DNA of 51,071 nt from Azotobacter chroococcum (GCF_004339665.1 NZ_SMMU01000025.1:1-51071); one strand, 5' to 3'; shown: positions 33,708 to 45,103, counted from the first letter of the stretch. A program made the numbers and translations. The notes: generated from the sequence alone by a model not told the origin.

Positions 33708-33829
33708 GGAAATCTAGACGAGGCAATCGCATGATGGGGTGGATGCAGCCATTCACGGCCTCTCCCCGGCCCCTCTCCATTCTTGGGAGACGGGAGAAAG
33801 GGGTTCATGCGATTGCCGGGAAATCTAGA
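33708..33829. mobile_element. MITE-like element with 13-bp terminal inverted repeats
   Basis: GGCAATCGCATGA (33722-33734) and its exact inverse TCATGCGATTGCC (33805-33817) bound a stretch of about 96 bp. An 11-bp direct repeat GGAAATCTAGA flanks it on both sides (33708-33718 and 33819-33829), looking like a target-site duplication. The inside is C/G-rich and partly self-complementary, with no coding potential. Confidence 0.6.
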
Positions 33830-33886
33830 TGAATCGTTTTACCTGGGCGAACTTTATGGAATAAGCCGCTTGTCAAACAAAACTTC

Positions 33887-33902
33887 AGGCACTAGGGTTG
33901 CG
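33887..33902 (+). promoter_or_regulatory. sigma-54-like promoter upstream of the glycosidase gene
   Basis: AGGCACTAGGGTTGCG has GG (33888-33889) and GC (33900-33901) ten bases apart, with GGCAC and TTGC both as in the consensus. Transcription would start near 33913 and leave a leader of about 420 nt. A CA-rich stretch (about 33976-33987) and AACAATAGGAA (34317-34327), next to the start codon at 34334, lie in this leader. No activator site was found. Confidence 0.5.
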
Positions 33903-34333
33903 CTATCCCATTGGCATTGACTTGGGCGCAAGCTTACTCTCCTGCCCGCGTTGGGTGGCCCTGATGGCAATCGATAAAAACAACAAAATGGCGGCAGCAG
34001 ACTCTGCCTTGCGGTGTTATGGATCGCAAAGAAAGCGCTGTCTCAGAGCTAAGAGGTATCCCTAATGCTTCCAGCTGTCCATGCGCGCACGATCGTGGGC
34101 GATGTTCCTCCTTCCCCTGGATGTCCTTGGCCTTTCCCTGGCAGCCACTCTGCACCGGGAGGACAGCGGACATTGCCTGCTGCGGTTATCTGCAGCTACG
34201 AGTCAAATCCCTCCGCCACTGACTTCCGACCCTGGGGCCCTTGGTCCTGAGGTCGTACACCTCAAGGAAAAAGCGCGATACGCAAGGAAACGCACCTCCT
34301 GCTTACCAATAAGCCCAACAATAGGAAGCTCGT

Positions 34334-36952
34334 ATGTTTCGTCGCAAATATCTTGGCACCACTGCTATGACCGCTGTAGCGCTGTCCTTGGCGTCGCTCT
34401 ACGGGGGCGCTTATGCTGACAATCCCCAGGCAGCCCAGACCGGGGAGGGCGGGGTAGATAACTCGGTGATCTTCCCAGCCTACCCACTCGAGCCGAACGG
34501 TCGCGATGAAACGGTCTCCGTGTCGGTAACCAATCAGGAAGCGGCGCAGCGCACCTATACGATCAGCACGACGATGGACCTTCGTGACGATGCCGAGAAG
34601 CGGCGGGTTTTCACCGAAGATGCCGCGCACCCCTTGCTGCGGAGTGGCAATTTGATGTTCGATGGCCTGTTCGCCATGGCCATGGACGACTTGCAGATGC
34701 TGAGTGTCAGCGAGATCCGTGACGGCAGCTACAACGCTGGCGAGCCCATTGACTGCAACTGTTTCCAGACGGGAGAAAAATGGACCTACGTCTGGACCCG
34801 TGACTTGTCCTATGCGGCCCGGCTCGGCTTGGCCGAGCTTTATCCTGCGCAAGTTATCAATTCTCTGCGCTTCAAGACCAGCGACTTCCGTGAAGGGGCT
34901 CAGTCGCCTGCGAGCCTTCCCGAGGGCAGCCTTCAGATTGTTCAGGATACCGGCTCCGGTGGCAGTTGGCCGGTGAGCACGGACCGTGTGACCTGGGCTC
35001 TGGCGGCCGAAAGCGTTCTCAACAGCCTGTCCGGTGAGGCCTACGACAAGTTCTCGGATTATGCCTACGCCGCCTTGCGCGGCACCATTGAAGCTGATCG
35101 CCAGGCGGCGTTCGATCAGGCGCTCGGCCTGTATAACGGTGAGCAATCCTATCTTGACTGGCGCACGCAGACCTACGCGACCTGGATCGTCGATAACCTG
35201 AGTCACATGTCCGAGTCCAAGGCTCTGTCGACCAACGTCGTTCATTACCAGGCGCTGCGACTGACCGCGCGACTGGCCCGTGAACATGGTGATGCGCCGC
35301 TGGCGCAGCGCTATGATGATTGGGCCGATGCGCTGAAGGACAAAATCAATAAACATTTCTGGCTGGAAGAGGCTGGTTTATACGCGAGTCTGACGAGCGC
35401 GGCCGAGGATCAGGCGCCCGTCGAAAAATTCGACATGCTCGGCTCGGCTCTGGCCATCCTGAGCGGGATCGCTCCGTCAAGCCGTGCATCGGAGGTTCTG
35501 GCCAACTATCCGCATGGCGAGCGGGGCGTTCCGGTGTATTACCCGCAGCAGCCGGGTATAGAGGTCTATCACAACCGTGCGCTATGGCCCTTTGTCACTG
35601 CATATGAGCTGCAGGCGGCTGCCAAGGTCCGTAATTCGGCGGTCGCAGATAACGCGATCCAATCCCTCATGCGGGGAGCGGCATTGAATCTCTCCAACAT
35701 GGAAAACCTGGAGTGGCTGACCGGAAAGCCTTTTTATGATGATGGCCCGGTGATCAACTCCCGGCGTCAGCTGTGGTCTGTCGCGGGTTATCTGAATATG
35801 GTCATCGGGACGATATTTGGATATCAAGTCGACAAGTCTGGAATTACGGTCGAACCATTCCTTACGGCCAAAGCACGGCAGTTGTTCGGTGATTCACCCC
35901 AGGCACGGCTTTCCGGACTCCACTACAAGGGCCGCTCTCTCGACGTGGTGCTGAATTTGCCGGAGGCGATGTCCGGGACAGGCTACTACATGGTTGAGAC
36001 GGTACGCTTGAACGGAGCGCCGGTTACCGGCGTCATCGAAGAAAGTCAGCTGAACGATGCTGCGAATGTCATCGAAGTCGACTTCGGTGACTTGCATGCC
36101 GGTGATACGCGTATCACCATGGCGCCAGAGGTCGATCCAGGCGATCATCGGGATCCGCGTGTCTTTGCTCCTGTCGAGCCGCAGGTCACTTCCATTGTGC
36201 AAAAAGATGGCAAGTACACTGTCCACTTTACGGATAATGGAAATACCGGGGTTTCGAGCGACTCGGTGTACTATCGTATTTTCCGGGATGGCAAGCTCGT
36301 TGACGATCGATTGACGCAGATGAGCTGGACTGACCGCAGCAAGGCTCCCGCCGGATCCCGTGTCTGCTATGCAGTGCAGGCAGTCTTCAGCAGCAGTGGC
36401 CATCGTTCGCATCATTCGGCGCCGTTCTGCTCCGAGGAGGCAGCGGTCCAGGTCATTCCTGTGACCGATGCTCGCGTGCTTAGTAATGTTGCGGTAACGC
36501 CGCCCTCTGACGGTATTACCGAGCCGACGTTGCGCGACTGGGGTGCTCCCACCGATACGCTGGAAATCCAGGACATCTCTATCAGGGAGTCTGGTCGCTA
36601 CGCCATCGAGCTGGTCTATAACAACCATCAATATGCCATTAATACCGGGGTCACCAACGCGGTGAAACAAATTGATGTGCTGAGAGGCCGCAACAAGGTG
36701 GTAGCTACCGGTATCGTGCAAATGCCGCATGTCGATCCGCGTAATGGTGAGCAACCGCTGAGGACGTCTACGGAGATGGCGGTCGATCTGGAGCCCGGAA
36801 CCTATCGTCTCGTGTTCAGCGATTATTTCAATATGAGTTATCTGAAGTCGAATGCCATCTATTCCGGTAGCGGCGGAATAGGCGGTCCTGTCAATCGGGC
36901 CAGCATTGCCAAGGTGCGGATTGTGAAACTCGGGCCTTCGGACGTCCGCTAA
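34334..36952 (+). CDS. secreted six-hairpin glycosidase-like protein
   Basis: The 872-residue protein has a Sec signal peptide (about residues 1-28, AVALSLASLYGGAYA). A large helical catalytic region follows (about 70-540) whose WTYVWTRDLSYAARLGLAEL, GGSWPVSTDRVTWALAAE, YHNRALWPFVTAYELQAA and RRQLWSVAGYLNMVIGTIFG blocks look like an (alpha/alpha)6 barrel of amylo-glucosidase or debranching-type enzymes. A beta-rich C-terminal half (about 560-872) with a fibronectin-like section and a sugar-binding-like end (IRESGRYAIELVYNNHQYAIN) completes it. The GH family cannot be assigned with certainty. GC content and codon use look lower than in its neighbours, suggesting transfer. The context (GH70 enzyme, type II secretion) points to alpha-glucan handling outside the cell. 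Confidence 0.75.
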   Translation: MFRRKYLGTTAMTAVALSLASLYGGAYADNPQAAQTGEGGVDNSVIFPAYPLEPNGRDETVSVSVTNQEAAQRTYTISTTMDLRDDAEKRRVFTEDAAHPLLRSGNLMFDGLFAMAMDDLQMLSVSEIRDGSYNAGEPIDCNCFQTGEKWTYVWTRDLSYAARLGLAELYPAQVINSLRFKTSDFREGAQSPASLPEGSLQIVQDTGSGGSWPVSTDRVTWALAAESVLNSLSGEAYDKFSDYAYAALRGTIEADRQAAFDQALGLYNGEQSYLDWRTQTYATWIVDNLSHMSESKALSTNVVHYQALRLTARLAREHGDAPLAQRYDDWADALKDKINKHFWLEEAGLYASLTSAAEDQAPVEKFDMLGSALAILSGIAPSSRASEVLANYPHGERGVPVYYPQQPGIEVYHNRALWPFVTAYELQAAAKVRNSAVADNAIQSLMRGAALNLSNMENLEWLTGKPFYDDGPVINSRRQLWSVAGYLNMVIGTIFGYQVDKSGITVEPFLTAKARQLFGDSPQARLSGLHYKGRSLDVVLNLPEAMSGTGYYMVETVRLNGAPVTGVIEESQLNDAANVIEVDFGDLHAGDTRITMAPEVDPGDHRDPRVFAPVEPQVTSIVQKDGKYTVHFTDNGNTGVSSDSVYYRIFRDGKLVDDRLTQMSWTDRSKAPAGSRVCYAVQAVFSSSGHRSHHSAPFCSEEAAVQVIPVTDARVLSNVAVTPPSDGITEPTLRDWGAPTDTLEIQDISIRESGRYAIELVYNNHQYAINTGVTNAVKQIDVLRGRNKVVATGIVQMPHVDPRNGEQPLRTSTEMAVDLEPGTYRLVFSDYFNMSYLKSNAIYSGSGGIGGPVNRASIAKVRIVKLGPSDVR

Positions 36953-37010
36953 GCATGTCTGATCGGTGGCCCCGAAGATAACTTCGTCAGAGTTGGAGTC
37001 GATGGTTGTC

Positions 37011-37033
37011 GACCCGATGCAGTGCATCGGGTC
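37011..37033 (+). terminator. hairpin after the glycosidase gene
   Basis: GACCCGATGCA (37011-37021) and TGCATCGGGTC (37023-37033) form a perfect stem followed by TTCC. It is a likely, not ideal, terminator about 60 bp after the stop. Confidence 0.55.
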
Positions 37034-37119
37034 TTCCGCATCAGCTCGAGGGATTCGATGCGCCTATCAACATGCGTCGAGAGGTTTCAAAACGGAGCAG
37101 GTCAAAATATCGGTCAAAG

Positions 37120-37145
37120 AGGGCGGCCCGCTGGCGAGCCGCCCT
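37120..37145 (-). terminator. hairpin after the GH70 gene
   Basis: AGGGCGGC (37120-37127) pairs with GCCGCCCT (37138-37145). On the minus strand it is followed by CTTTGACC, a weak T-stretch. A diverged copy of the same hairpin lies at 33115-33140 behind the gene remnant. Confidence 0.55.
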
Positions 37146-37178
37146 CCCTTCAAGCGAACCGCTCGGTGACGAGCAGGT

Positions 37179-39527
37179 TCACTCCTGGGCCTGGAGATCC
37201 GGAACCCAGGCGGCCAGGTAGCCCTTCACGTCCACGTTCTGGGTGCCCTTGACCTGAACGGTGAGGCGGCCGTCCTTGTCGGTCTTGAGCCGCTCCGGCT
37301 GGTAGCCCATGGCGTCGACGAACCACTGGTTGCGGTGCTGCGCACCCATGTCGACGACGATGGTCGTGTCCAGCGCCGGGTTGTTGCCGGCGACTACGGC
37401 CACGCCCGTCTTGCGGTCGTTGCCGAGGCGGATATTGCTGATCAGGTCTTCGCCGTTGCCGCCAGTGTTGCTGTCCTCGTAGCGGATCACCTGCTCGCCC
37501 TTGGCGAACTGCTTGCGCAGCTTGAGGATGTTCACGATGTCGTCGCGGTACGGTGTCGGGGCCGACATGTACGGCTTCGAGGACATGAACATGTCGCCGT
37601 AGAAGACCGTCGGCACGGTGTCCTTGGTGGTCAGCAGGATGGCGTACATGGCCGGGACGTTGTGGGGCGCCCACTGCTTCTCGACGCTGTTGCGGTCGGC
37701 GTCGTACTTCTCCAGCTGACGCAGCTCGTAGGGCTGGCTGTTCGGCTCGTAGCCCCCGGCCTCTTCCTCGGTCAGCGGGACGTTCACCAGGATGTTGTGC
37801 TCCTGGTCGTGGTTGTTCACAAACGACCAGTTGGGTAGTGCCGGACCGCCGTTGACCCGGTCGATCAGCGACGCCTCGAAGGCGTAGCGCAGCGGCGCCC
37901 AGTCGCGGCCGAAGGAGAACATCAGGCCCGAGAAGGGGCCGGCGTCCATGGCCATCTGGCCGTAGTTGTTGGACTGCTCGAAATCGACCTGCTGGGCCAC
38001 ATAGGATTCGATATAGCTCAGATGCTCGTTGACGTCCTCGCCGGCGAAGTAGTTGAGCCGCTGAGTCACTTCGTCGCGCAGGATATCGGTATTGATGTGG
38101 GAGGCAGCATCGATACGGAAACCGTCGAAACCGAAGTCGAGCAGATATTTCTGCCAGTTCAGCTGCTCCTGCTGCACGTCTTCGCGGATGGTGTCGAGGT
38201 CGTTGCCCACCAGGAACTCGAAGTCGAGCACGTTGGTACCGATGTGCGATGCGTCGTTCTCGGGGCCATCGTAGCGCAGCGCGGTGACCTTGGCGTCGTC
38301 TTCCGATTTCTTCGAGTAGCCGGGCTGGGCGGCCAGGTACTCGTCCATCAGCGGGCCGATGGGGTTGGGGGTCATGCGCAGCTCGGCCAGCATGGTGGCA
38401 CGGATCTCTTCGTCGCTGCCCGTGTAGCCCTTGCTGCGCGCGAAGTCCATGAAGGTCTGGACGACGACATCGGAGCGCGGCTCTTCGTAGTACAGGAAGA
38501 GCGGCGCATACACGGCGTTTTCGCTCTCCGCGTTCTCGACCGCGAACCAGGTATCGGCCAGCAGATAGCCGTCGATGGTGTTGATCTTGCCGTACTTGGC
38601 CGCGTCGCTCTCGGCCAGGAAAGCCGGGAGGTAGTTTTCGGGATGGTTCGGGCCAAGATAGCGGTAGAGCTTGCTGTTGGCATCGCTGAGCACCCGGAAC
38701 AGGCCCTGGTACTGCGTCGTGGTGCCGTGGAAGTGGAAGTAGTCCCATTCCTTGATCACGCCGTGCTCGGTCTGCCCCGGCGCCGAGCCCTTGCTGTAGG
38801 TCGAGTAGAGGTAGTGGTCGAGGAAGGGGTTCATCGGCTTGCCGTACATGTCGATCCCGGTCACCGGCAGCACGTGGCGCTCGTTCAGACCGATGATCTG
38901 GTTCGGGACCACGTCGACCTGGATGCGGATGTCGTTGTTGTGCAGGGCACCGATGGCCGCCTTCAGCTCGTCGGCGGTACCGTACTTGGTCGGGCCCTTG
39001 CCGTAGGCGCCGAGGTCGTAGCGGTCGGCGATCGCGTAACCCTCGCCGTACTTGGAGTCGGAAGCGGCGCGGTAGGGCGGCGGCGACCAGACATCGGTGA
39101 TGCCCCACTGCGCCAACTGCGGGGCATTCTCGGCCAGGGCCTTGTAGGTCGCATTGTCGTTCGGCTGATAGAGCGCGAACGCCTGGAAGATGACGTGCTC
39201 GTCGAGTTTCTCGTTGGAGACGAAGACGTCACCCGACGCGGGCTGCCGGACTTCGGGCTTGCCCATCTCGACCTTCACGCTACCATCCGGCTCGGTGGTG
39301 ATCGCCTGGATGCCGAGAAACTTTTTCCGCCCCTGGCCTTTCTGCTCTTCCGTGGTCGCTTCGTCGGCCTGGACTTCCTGCCATTTCACGCCGCCCTTGC
39401 CGTCGGGCACCTGCTCGAGTGCCGCGGGAGGGGTGGCTGGTGCCGCAACCGCTGCGCCTGACAACAGGCCTGAAATTGCGATGCTGAGCAGGGAAATTGC
39501 AAAAAATTGGCTTGGTGATGTTCTCAT
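37179..39527 (-). CDS. gtfD: secreted GH70 alpha-glucanotransferase (GtfD-like)
   Basis: The 782-residue enzyme has a Sec signal peptide (about residues 1-28, cleaved near AVAA). Its catalytic motifs follow in the order DVVPNQ (205-210), GFDGFRIDAASH (466-477, nucleophile Asp473), HLSYIESY (502-509, acid/base Glu507) and SFVNNHDQEHN (568-578, transition-state Asp574). The block QEQLNWQKYLLDFGFDGFRI is typical of GH70. Here motif I precedes II-IV, as in GH13, whereas glucansucrases are permuted. Non-permuted GH70 enzymes of this size are the GtfC/GtfD type, which cut alpha-1,4-glucans such as starch and rebuild them with alpha-1,6 links. No sucrase-type repeats occur. It should be exported, probably by the adjacent type II system. 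A broken copy lies at 33.2 kb. Confidence 0.86.
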   Translation of the reverse strand: MRTSPSQFFAISLLSIAISGLLSGAAVAAPATPPAALEQVPDGKGGVKWQEVQADEATTEEQKGQGRKKFLGIQAITTEPDGSVKVEMGKPEVRQPASGDVFVSNEKLDEHVIFQAFALYQPNDNATYKALAENAPQLAQWGITDVWSPPPYRAASDSKYGEGYAIADRYDLGAYGKGPTKYGTADELKAAIGALHNNDIRIQVDVVPNQIIGLNERHVLPVTGIDMYGKPMNPFLDHYLYSTYSKGSAPGQTEHGVIKEWDYFHFHGTTTQYQGLFRVLSDANSKLYRYLGPNHPENYLPAFLAESDAAKYGKINTIDGYLLADTWFAVENAESENAVYAPLFLYYEEPRSDVVVQTFMDFARSKGYTGSDEEIRATMLAELRMTPNPIGPLMDEYLAAQPGYSKKSEDDAKVTALRYDGPENDASHIGTNVLDFEFLVGNDLDTIREDVQQEQLNWQKYLLDFGFDGFRIDAASHINTDILRDEVTQRLNYFAGEDVNEHLSYIESYVAQQVDFEQSNNYGQMAMDAGPFSGLMFSFGRDWAPLRYAFEASLIDRVNGGPALPNWSFVNNHDQEHNILVNVPLTEEEAGGYEPNSQPYELRQLEKYDADRNSVEKQWAPHNVPAMYAILLTTKDTVPTVFYGDMFMSSKPYMSAPTPYRDDIVNILKLRKQFAKGEQVIRYEDSNTGGNGEDLISNIRLGNDRKTGVAVVAGNNPALDTTIVVDMGAQHRNQWFVDAMGYQPERLKTDKDGRLTVQVKGTQNVDVKGYLAAWVPDLQAQE

Positions 39528-39960
39528 GGGGAGTCGCTTTACCTTGTGTGATGAGAAGTCACGACAGGAGCGCTGCCAGGGGCAACTTCCTGCTGGCCAG
39601 GGTGGCGTCGGGTGTGCTCATGTCGATATCCCTGACTCTTCTCGGTTGAATGACCCATCGAAAGAGGACATGCGCAGTCTTGCCAGGCATTGCTGCATTC
39701 ACTCGGGCGGCCTGATCCGCACGCGACGCGACCGCACTGCAGGCACGGGGTACCAGCAGGGGCGAGTGAAAGAGCAATAGTTCAGAAGCGAGCACAGAAA
39801 CCGTGTCGACATACAAAACTGGCGGTCCCGCTATCATCGGAAAATTTCCTTTAGACCGGAGACTTTGCGTCGCCATCTTTCGATGGTTTTGCCTTTTTCA
39901 GTTCAGCTTCCGCTCACGTGGAGTGAGTTGACCAAGGGAGCGAAGCTGTGGTGCTGTCCA

Positions 39961-39978
39961 AAAGACAGCGCTGTCTTT
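39961..39978. promoter_or_regulatory. 18-bp perfect palindrome upstream of gtfD
   Basis: AAAGACAGCGCTGTCTTT is fully palindromic and lies about 430 bp before the gtfD start. CAGCGCTGTCTTT recurs at 33504-33516 upstream of the gtfD remnant. It may be an operator for an unknown regulator. The rest of the gene-less stretch 39528-40180 is AT-rich, with a further dyad ATATAC-ATTC-GTATAT (40005-40020), and shows no supported gene. Confidence 0.4.
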
Positions 39979-40184
39979 ACAAGCAAGCTAACGATAACAT
40001 GCTGATATACATTCGTATATGTTGACTTCGATGAACGGTTTGGTTGATCGACACATTGCATTCTTCGTTAGCTAATTGCGGTGAAAAGGAGAAAATAAGG
40101 AGCAATCCTGCCGGATTGGAGGAGTCCTTGGGTGACGGGACGAGTTCGTTCGGCTGTAACCCGCCCTTAACTGCACGGACTGGC

Positions 40185-40357
40185 TGAAAGGGCCTTGGTG
40201 GTGGTGTCCAGGCCGACCGATAGGCGGCGAAGCAAGCGTCTGGTTTAGCGCTGCCCCGGCGTTCCTGGTCCGCCAGGGAGGCGCGGGCCTCTGCCTCGAA
40301 GGCCTGGCGCGCCTCCTCGTCCAGCGGGCGGGCGCAAAAGCTTGCGCCGCAATGAAT
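40185..40357 (-). pseudogene. duplicated 3' fragment of gshA
   Basis: This stretch repeats, with many changes, the 3' end of gshA and its downstream flank (about 40410-40607). Shared runs include GAGGCGCGGGCCTC, TCGAAGGCCTGGCGC and CCAGCGGGCGGGCGC. Small deletions break the frame. It is a remnant left by tandem duplication or by insertion next to gshA. Confidence 0.7.
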
Positions 40358-40407
40358 GCCCCGTTAAGCGGCAGGTGGATTCGCTAGGGGGCGCCTGCCG
40401 ACAAGAC

Positions 40408-40423
40408 GGCCGGCTTGCCGGCC
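40408..40423 (-). terminator. hairpin after gshA
   Basis: GGCCGGC-TT-GCCGGCC (40408-40423) lies 14 bp after the gshA stop on the minus strand and is followed there by GTCTTGTC. It is a probable but weak terminator. Confidence 0.5.
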
Positions 40424-40436
40424 TTGGTGGTAGCGC

Positions 40437-42020
40437 TCAGGCTCCGGCGGTCTGGATGCTCGCCTGATACGCCGCGACGAAGTCGTCGAAGCTGCCGCTG
40501 TCGCGGCGTTCCAGTTCGGCCTGTTCGGCCAGCGAGGCGCGGGCCTCGGTTTCGAAGGCCTGGCGCTCCTCCTCGCCCAGCGGGCGGGCGCGGAAGCTTT
40601 CGGCGTGGGCCAGGCTCTGGCGCAGGGCGAAGGCGCGGAAGCTTTCGCCGCGTTCGCGCAGGGTCGCGAGGACGCGCGCCGAGGGGGTGAGGTCCGGGTT
40701 GGCGAGCTTGGCCTGCTGGGCGCGCAGGGCGCTCGCGTAGCCGTCGCCGCCGTAGGCCCGGTCGAGCAGCTCGGCGCAGGGCTGCAGGCGTTCGAGCAAC
40801 TCGCCGGCCCAGTCGGCGAAGAGCACTGGCTTGCCCCGGCGCTGCAGGTGCAGGCCGGGGCGGCGGCCTTCCTTGACCACCTTGAGGAAGTTGCCGGTGC
40901 AGCTGGCGCATTCGTCCGGGGCCAGGCAGGGGCTGTCCTCGAGGGCGCAGAACAGCAGGAAGGCGTCGAGGAAGCGCGCCTCGTCGAGGTCGATGCCCAG
41001 CGGCAGGAAGGGGTCGATGTCCAGGCAGCGCACCTCGACGTACTGCACGCCACGGGCGACCAGCGCCTGGATCGGCCGCTCGCCGCTGCCGGTGATGCGC
41101 TTGGGGCGGATGCTCGAGTAGTACTCGTTCTCGATCTGCAGCACGTTGGTGTTGAGCTGCAGCCATTCGCCGTCGCGCTGGGTGCCGATCGCGGCATACG
41201 GCGCATAGGGCGTGGAAACCGCCCGGCGCAGGCTGTCGGTGTAGCTGGCCAGGTCGTTGTAGCAGGGGGTGAGACCGGCCTGGGCGTTGTTCTGGTAGCC
41301 CAGGTCGCTCATCCGCAGGCTGGTCGCCCAGGGCAGGTAGAGGGTCTCGGCGTCGAGTTCCTGCAGATGGTGCGATCGGTCGCGCAGGAAACTCCTGTCG
41401 AGCGCCGGCGAGGCGCCGAACAGGTACATCAGCAGCCAGCTGTAGCGGCGGAAATTGCGGATCAGCGCGATGTAACGTTCGGACTGGAAGTCGCGGACGC
41501 TGCGGGTGTCGCCCTCGGCCTGCTGCAGCAGCGGCCAGAGCGCTTCCGGCAGGGAGAAGTTGTAGTGGATGCCGGCGATGCACTGCATGGTCTTGCCGTA
41601 GCGCAGCGCCAGTCCCTTGCGATAGACGTGCTTGAGCTGGCCGATGTGGGAGCTGCCGTAGCGGGCGATGGGGATGTCCTCTTCCTCCGGCAGCGGGCAG
41701 GGCATCGACGGGCTCCACAGGTATTCGCCGTCGAGCGTGGCGCAGGCGAAGCGCTGGATGCGCTCCAGGTCGGCGAGGGTCGCCGCCGGGTCGGTCTCGG
41801 CGGGGGTGATGAACTCCAGCAGCGCCTCGGAGTAGTCGGTGGTGATCTGCGGGTGGGTCAGCGCCGAGCCCAGTGTCTCTGGGTGAGGGGTCTGCGCCAG
41901 CTCGCCATTGCCATCGACGCGCAGGCATTCCCGCTCGATGCCGTGCAGGCAGTGCCTGAGCAGGGACTGGTTGGCGGGCTCGCCCAGCAGGGCCAGACGG
42001 CGGGAAAGTAGCTCGCTCAA
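40437..42020 (-). CDS. gshA: glutamate-cysteine ligase
   Basis: GshA joins glutamate and cysteine by a gamma-peptide bond, the first and limiting step of glutathione synthesis. The 527-residue product shows [21 protein letters not shown] (near residue 28), [16 protein letters not shown] (near 60) and [13 protein letters not shown] (near 147), followed by [14 protein letters not shown] and [16 protein letters not shown]. These are typical of the proteobacterial type 1 enzyme. The start codon is TTG at 42020 with AAGGA eight bases upstream; MSELLSRRL is the usual Pseudomonas N-terminus. A damaged copy of its 3' end lies just downstream. Confidence 0.94.
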   Translation of the reverse strand: MSELLSRRLALLGEPANQSLLRHCLHGIERECLRVDGNGELAQTPHPETLGSALTHPQITTDYSEALLEFITPAETDPAATLADLERIQRFACATLDGEYLWSPSMPCPLPEEEDIPIARYGSSHIGQLKHVYRKGLALRYGKTMQCIAGIHYNFSLPEALWPLLQQAEGDTRSVRDFQSERYIALIRNFRRYSWLLMYLFGASPALDRSFLRDRSHHLQELDAETLYLPWATSLRMSDLGYQNNAQAGLTPCYNDLASYTDSLRRAVSTPYAPYAAIGTQRDGEWLQLNTNVLQIENEYYSSIRPKRITGSGERPIQALVARGVQYVEVRCLDIDPFLPLGIDLDEARFLDAFLLFCALEDSPCLAPDECASCTGNFLKVVKEGRRPGLHLQRRGKPVLFADWAGELLERLQPCAELLDRAYGGDGYASALRAQQAKLANPDLTPSARVLATLRERGESFRAFALRQSLAHAESFRARPLGEEERQAFETEARASLAEQAELERRDSGSFDDFVAAYQASIQTAGA

Positions 42021-42198
42021 GTTCGGATTCCTTCAGGCACGGTCGGCCCAATATGGGGACGGACGGACGGCTATACAAGTATCGTCGGCCCGGGGCCGGA
42101 GGGGAAATGGCGGCGGCAGGACAGGAGCAGGGCGCCGCTTGTGGTGGGAAAGGCCGGCGGCCGTTTCCCACCCTACCCAAAGCGGGGCAACGGAGCGC

Positions 42199-42582
42199 CT
42201 ACAGGCGGGCGAAGGTGGCCAGCGCCTTGGCCACCAGCTTGCCGTGCTGGTGCACCTCGGCCTCGATCACCTGGGTGCGCTTGCCGCTGTGCTCGACCCA
42301 GGCGCGGCAGGTCAGCTCGCCCTCGCTGACCGGGCGGATATAGTTGACCTTGCACTCCAGGGTGACACTGTCCGGCGTGCCGTCGTTGAGGCTGTGGCTG
42401 GCCTGGCCCATGGCGCTGTCGATCAGCGAGAACAGCGCGCCGCCGTGCAGCTTGCCGTGCAGGTTGCGCAGGCCGTCGTGCATGGCCAGGCGCACCGTCG
42501 CCTCGCCGCCGCCGGCGGCGAGGATCTCCAGGCCGAGCAGGCGGCCGAAGGCGCTGCTCCTGCCGATGGCTTCTTCTTGCAT
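42199..42582 (-). CDS. PaaI-type hot-dog thioesterase
   Basis: The 127-residue protein has the hot-dog fold signature LHGKLHGGALFSLIDSAMGQAS near residue 42, in which the HGG and the Asp of IDSAM lie at the active site, then TLECKVNYIRPVSEGEL. It should hydrolyse acyl- or aryl-CoA esters, but the substrate is unknown. It begins 11 bp after the tex stop and is probably cotranscribed with tex. The ATG at 42582 is used; a GTG at 42588 is better spaced from GGAAG and is possible. Confidence 0.86.
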   Translation of the reverse strand: MQEEAIGRSSAFGRLLGLEILAAGGGEATVRLAMHDGLRNLHGKLHGGALFSLIDSAMGQASHSLNDGTPDSVTLECKVNYIRPVSEGELTCRAWVEHSGKRTQVIEAEVHQHGKLVAKALATFARL

Positions 42583-42593
42583 GCTCACGGGGT

Positions 42594-44909
<2,316 letters not shown>

Positions 44910-45103
44910 ATGACTTCCTGCTTGGGCGGGGGAAGGTGGCCGCAGCGGCCACAGGGGAGGGCGATTATAACGGCCGGGCGCAGGCGCGGCGGCCTTGTGT
45001 TTTCCCCGGCGACTGTCCACCATGCCGGCCATTAAATGGCAATGAGCCATTATGCGTGCGGAGATCGCCGCTGGCCCGTCCCCTCCACCTGGATTGCAGT
45101 CGA

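Noticed and set aside
34019-34250. Small open frames of 60-70 residues before the glycosidase gene
   Set aside because: No ribosome site or family pattern; better seen as leader sequence.
40364-41206. 280-residue frame over the end of gshA
   Set aside because: Frame-shifted shadow of gshA, Ser/Pro/Arg-rich.
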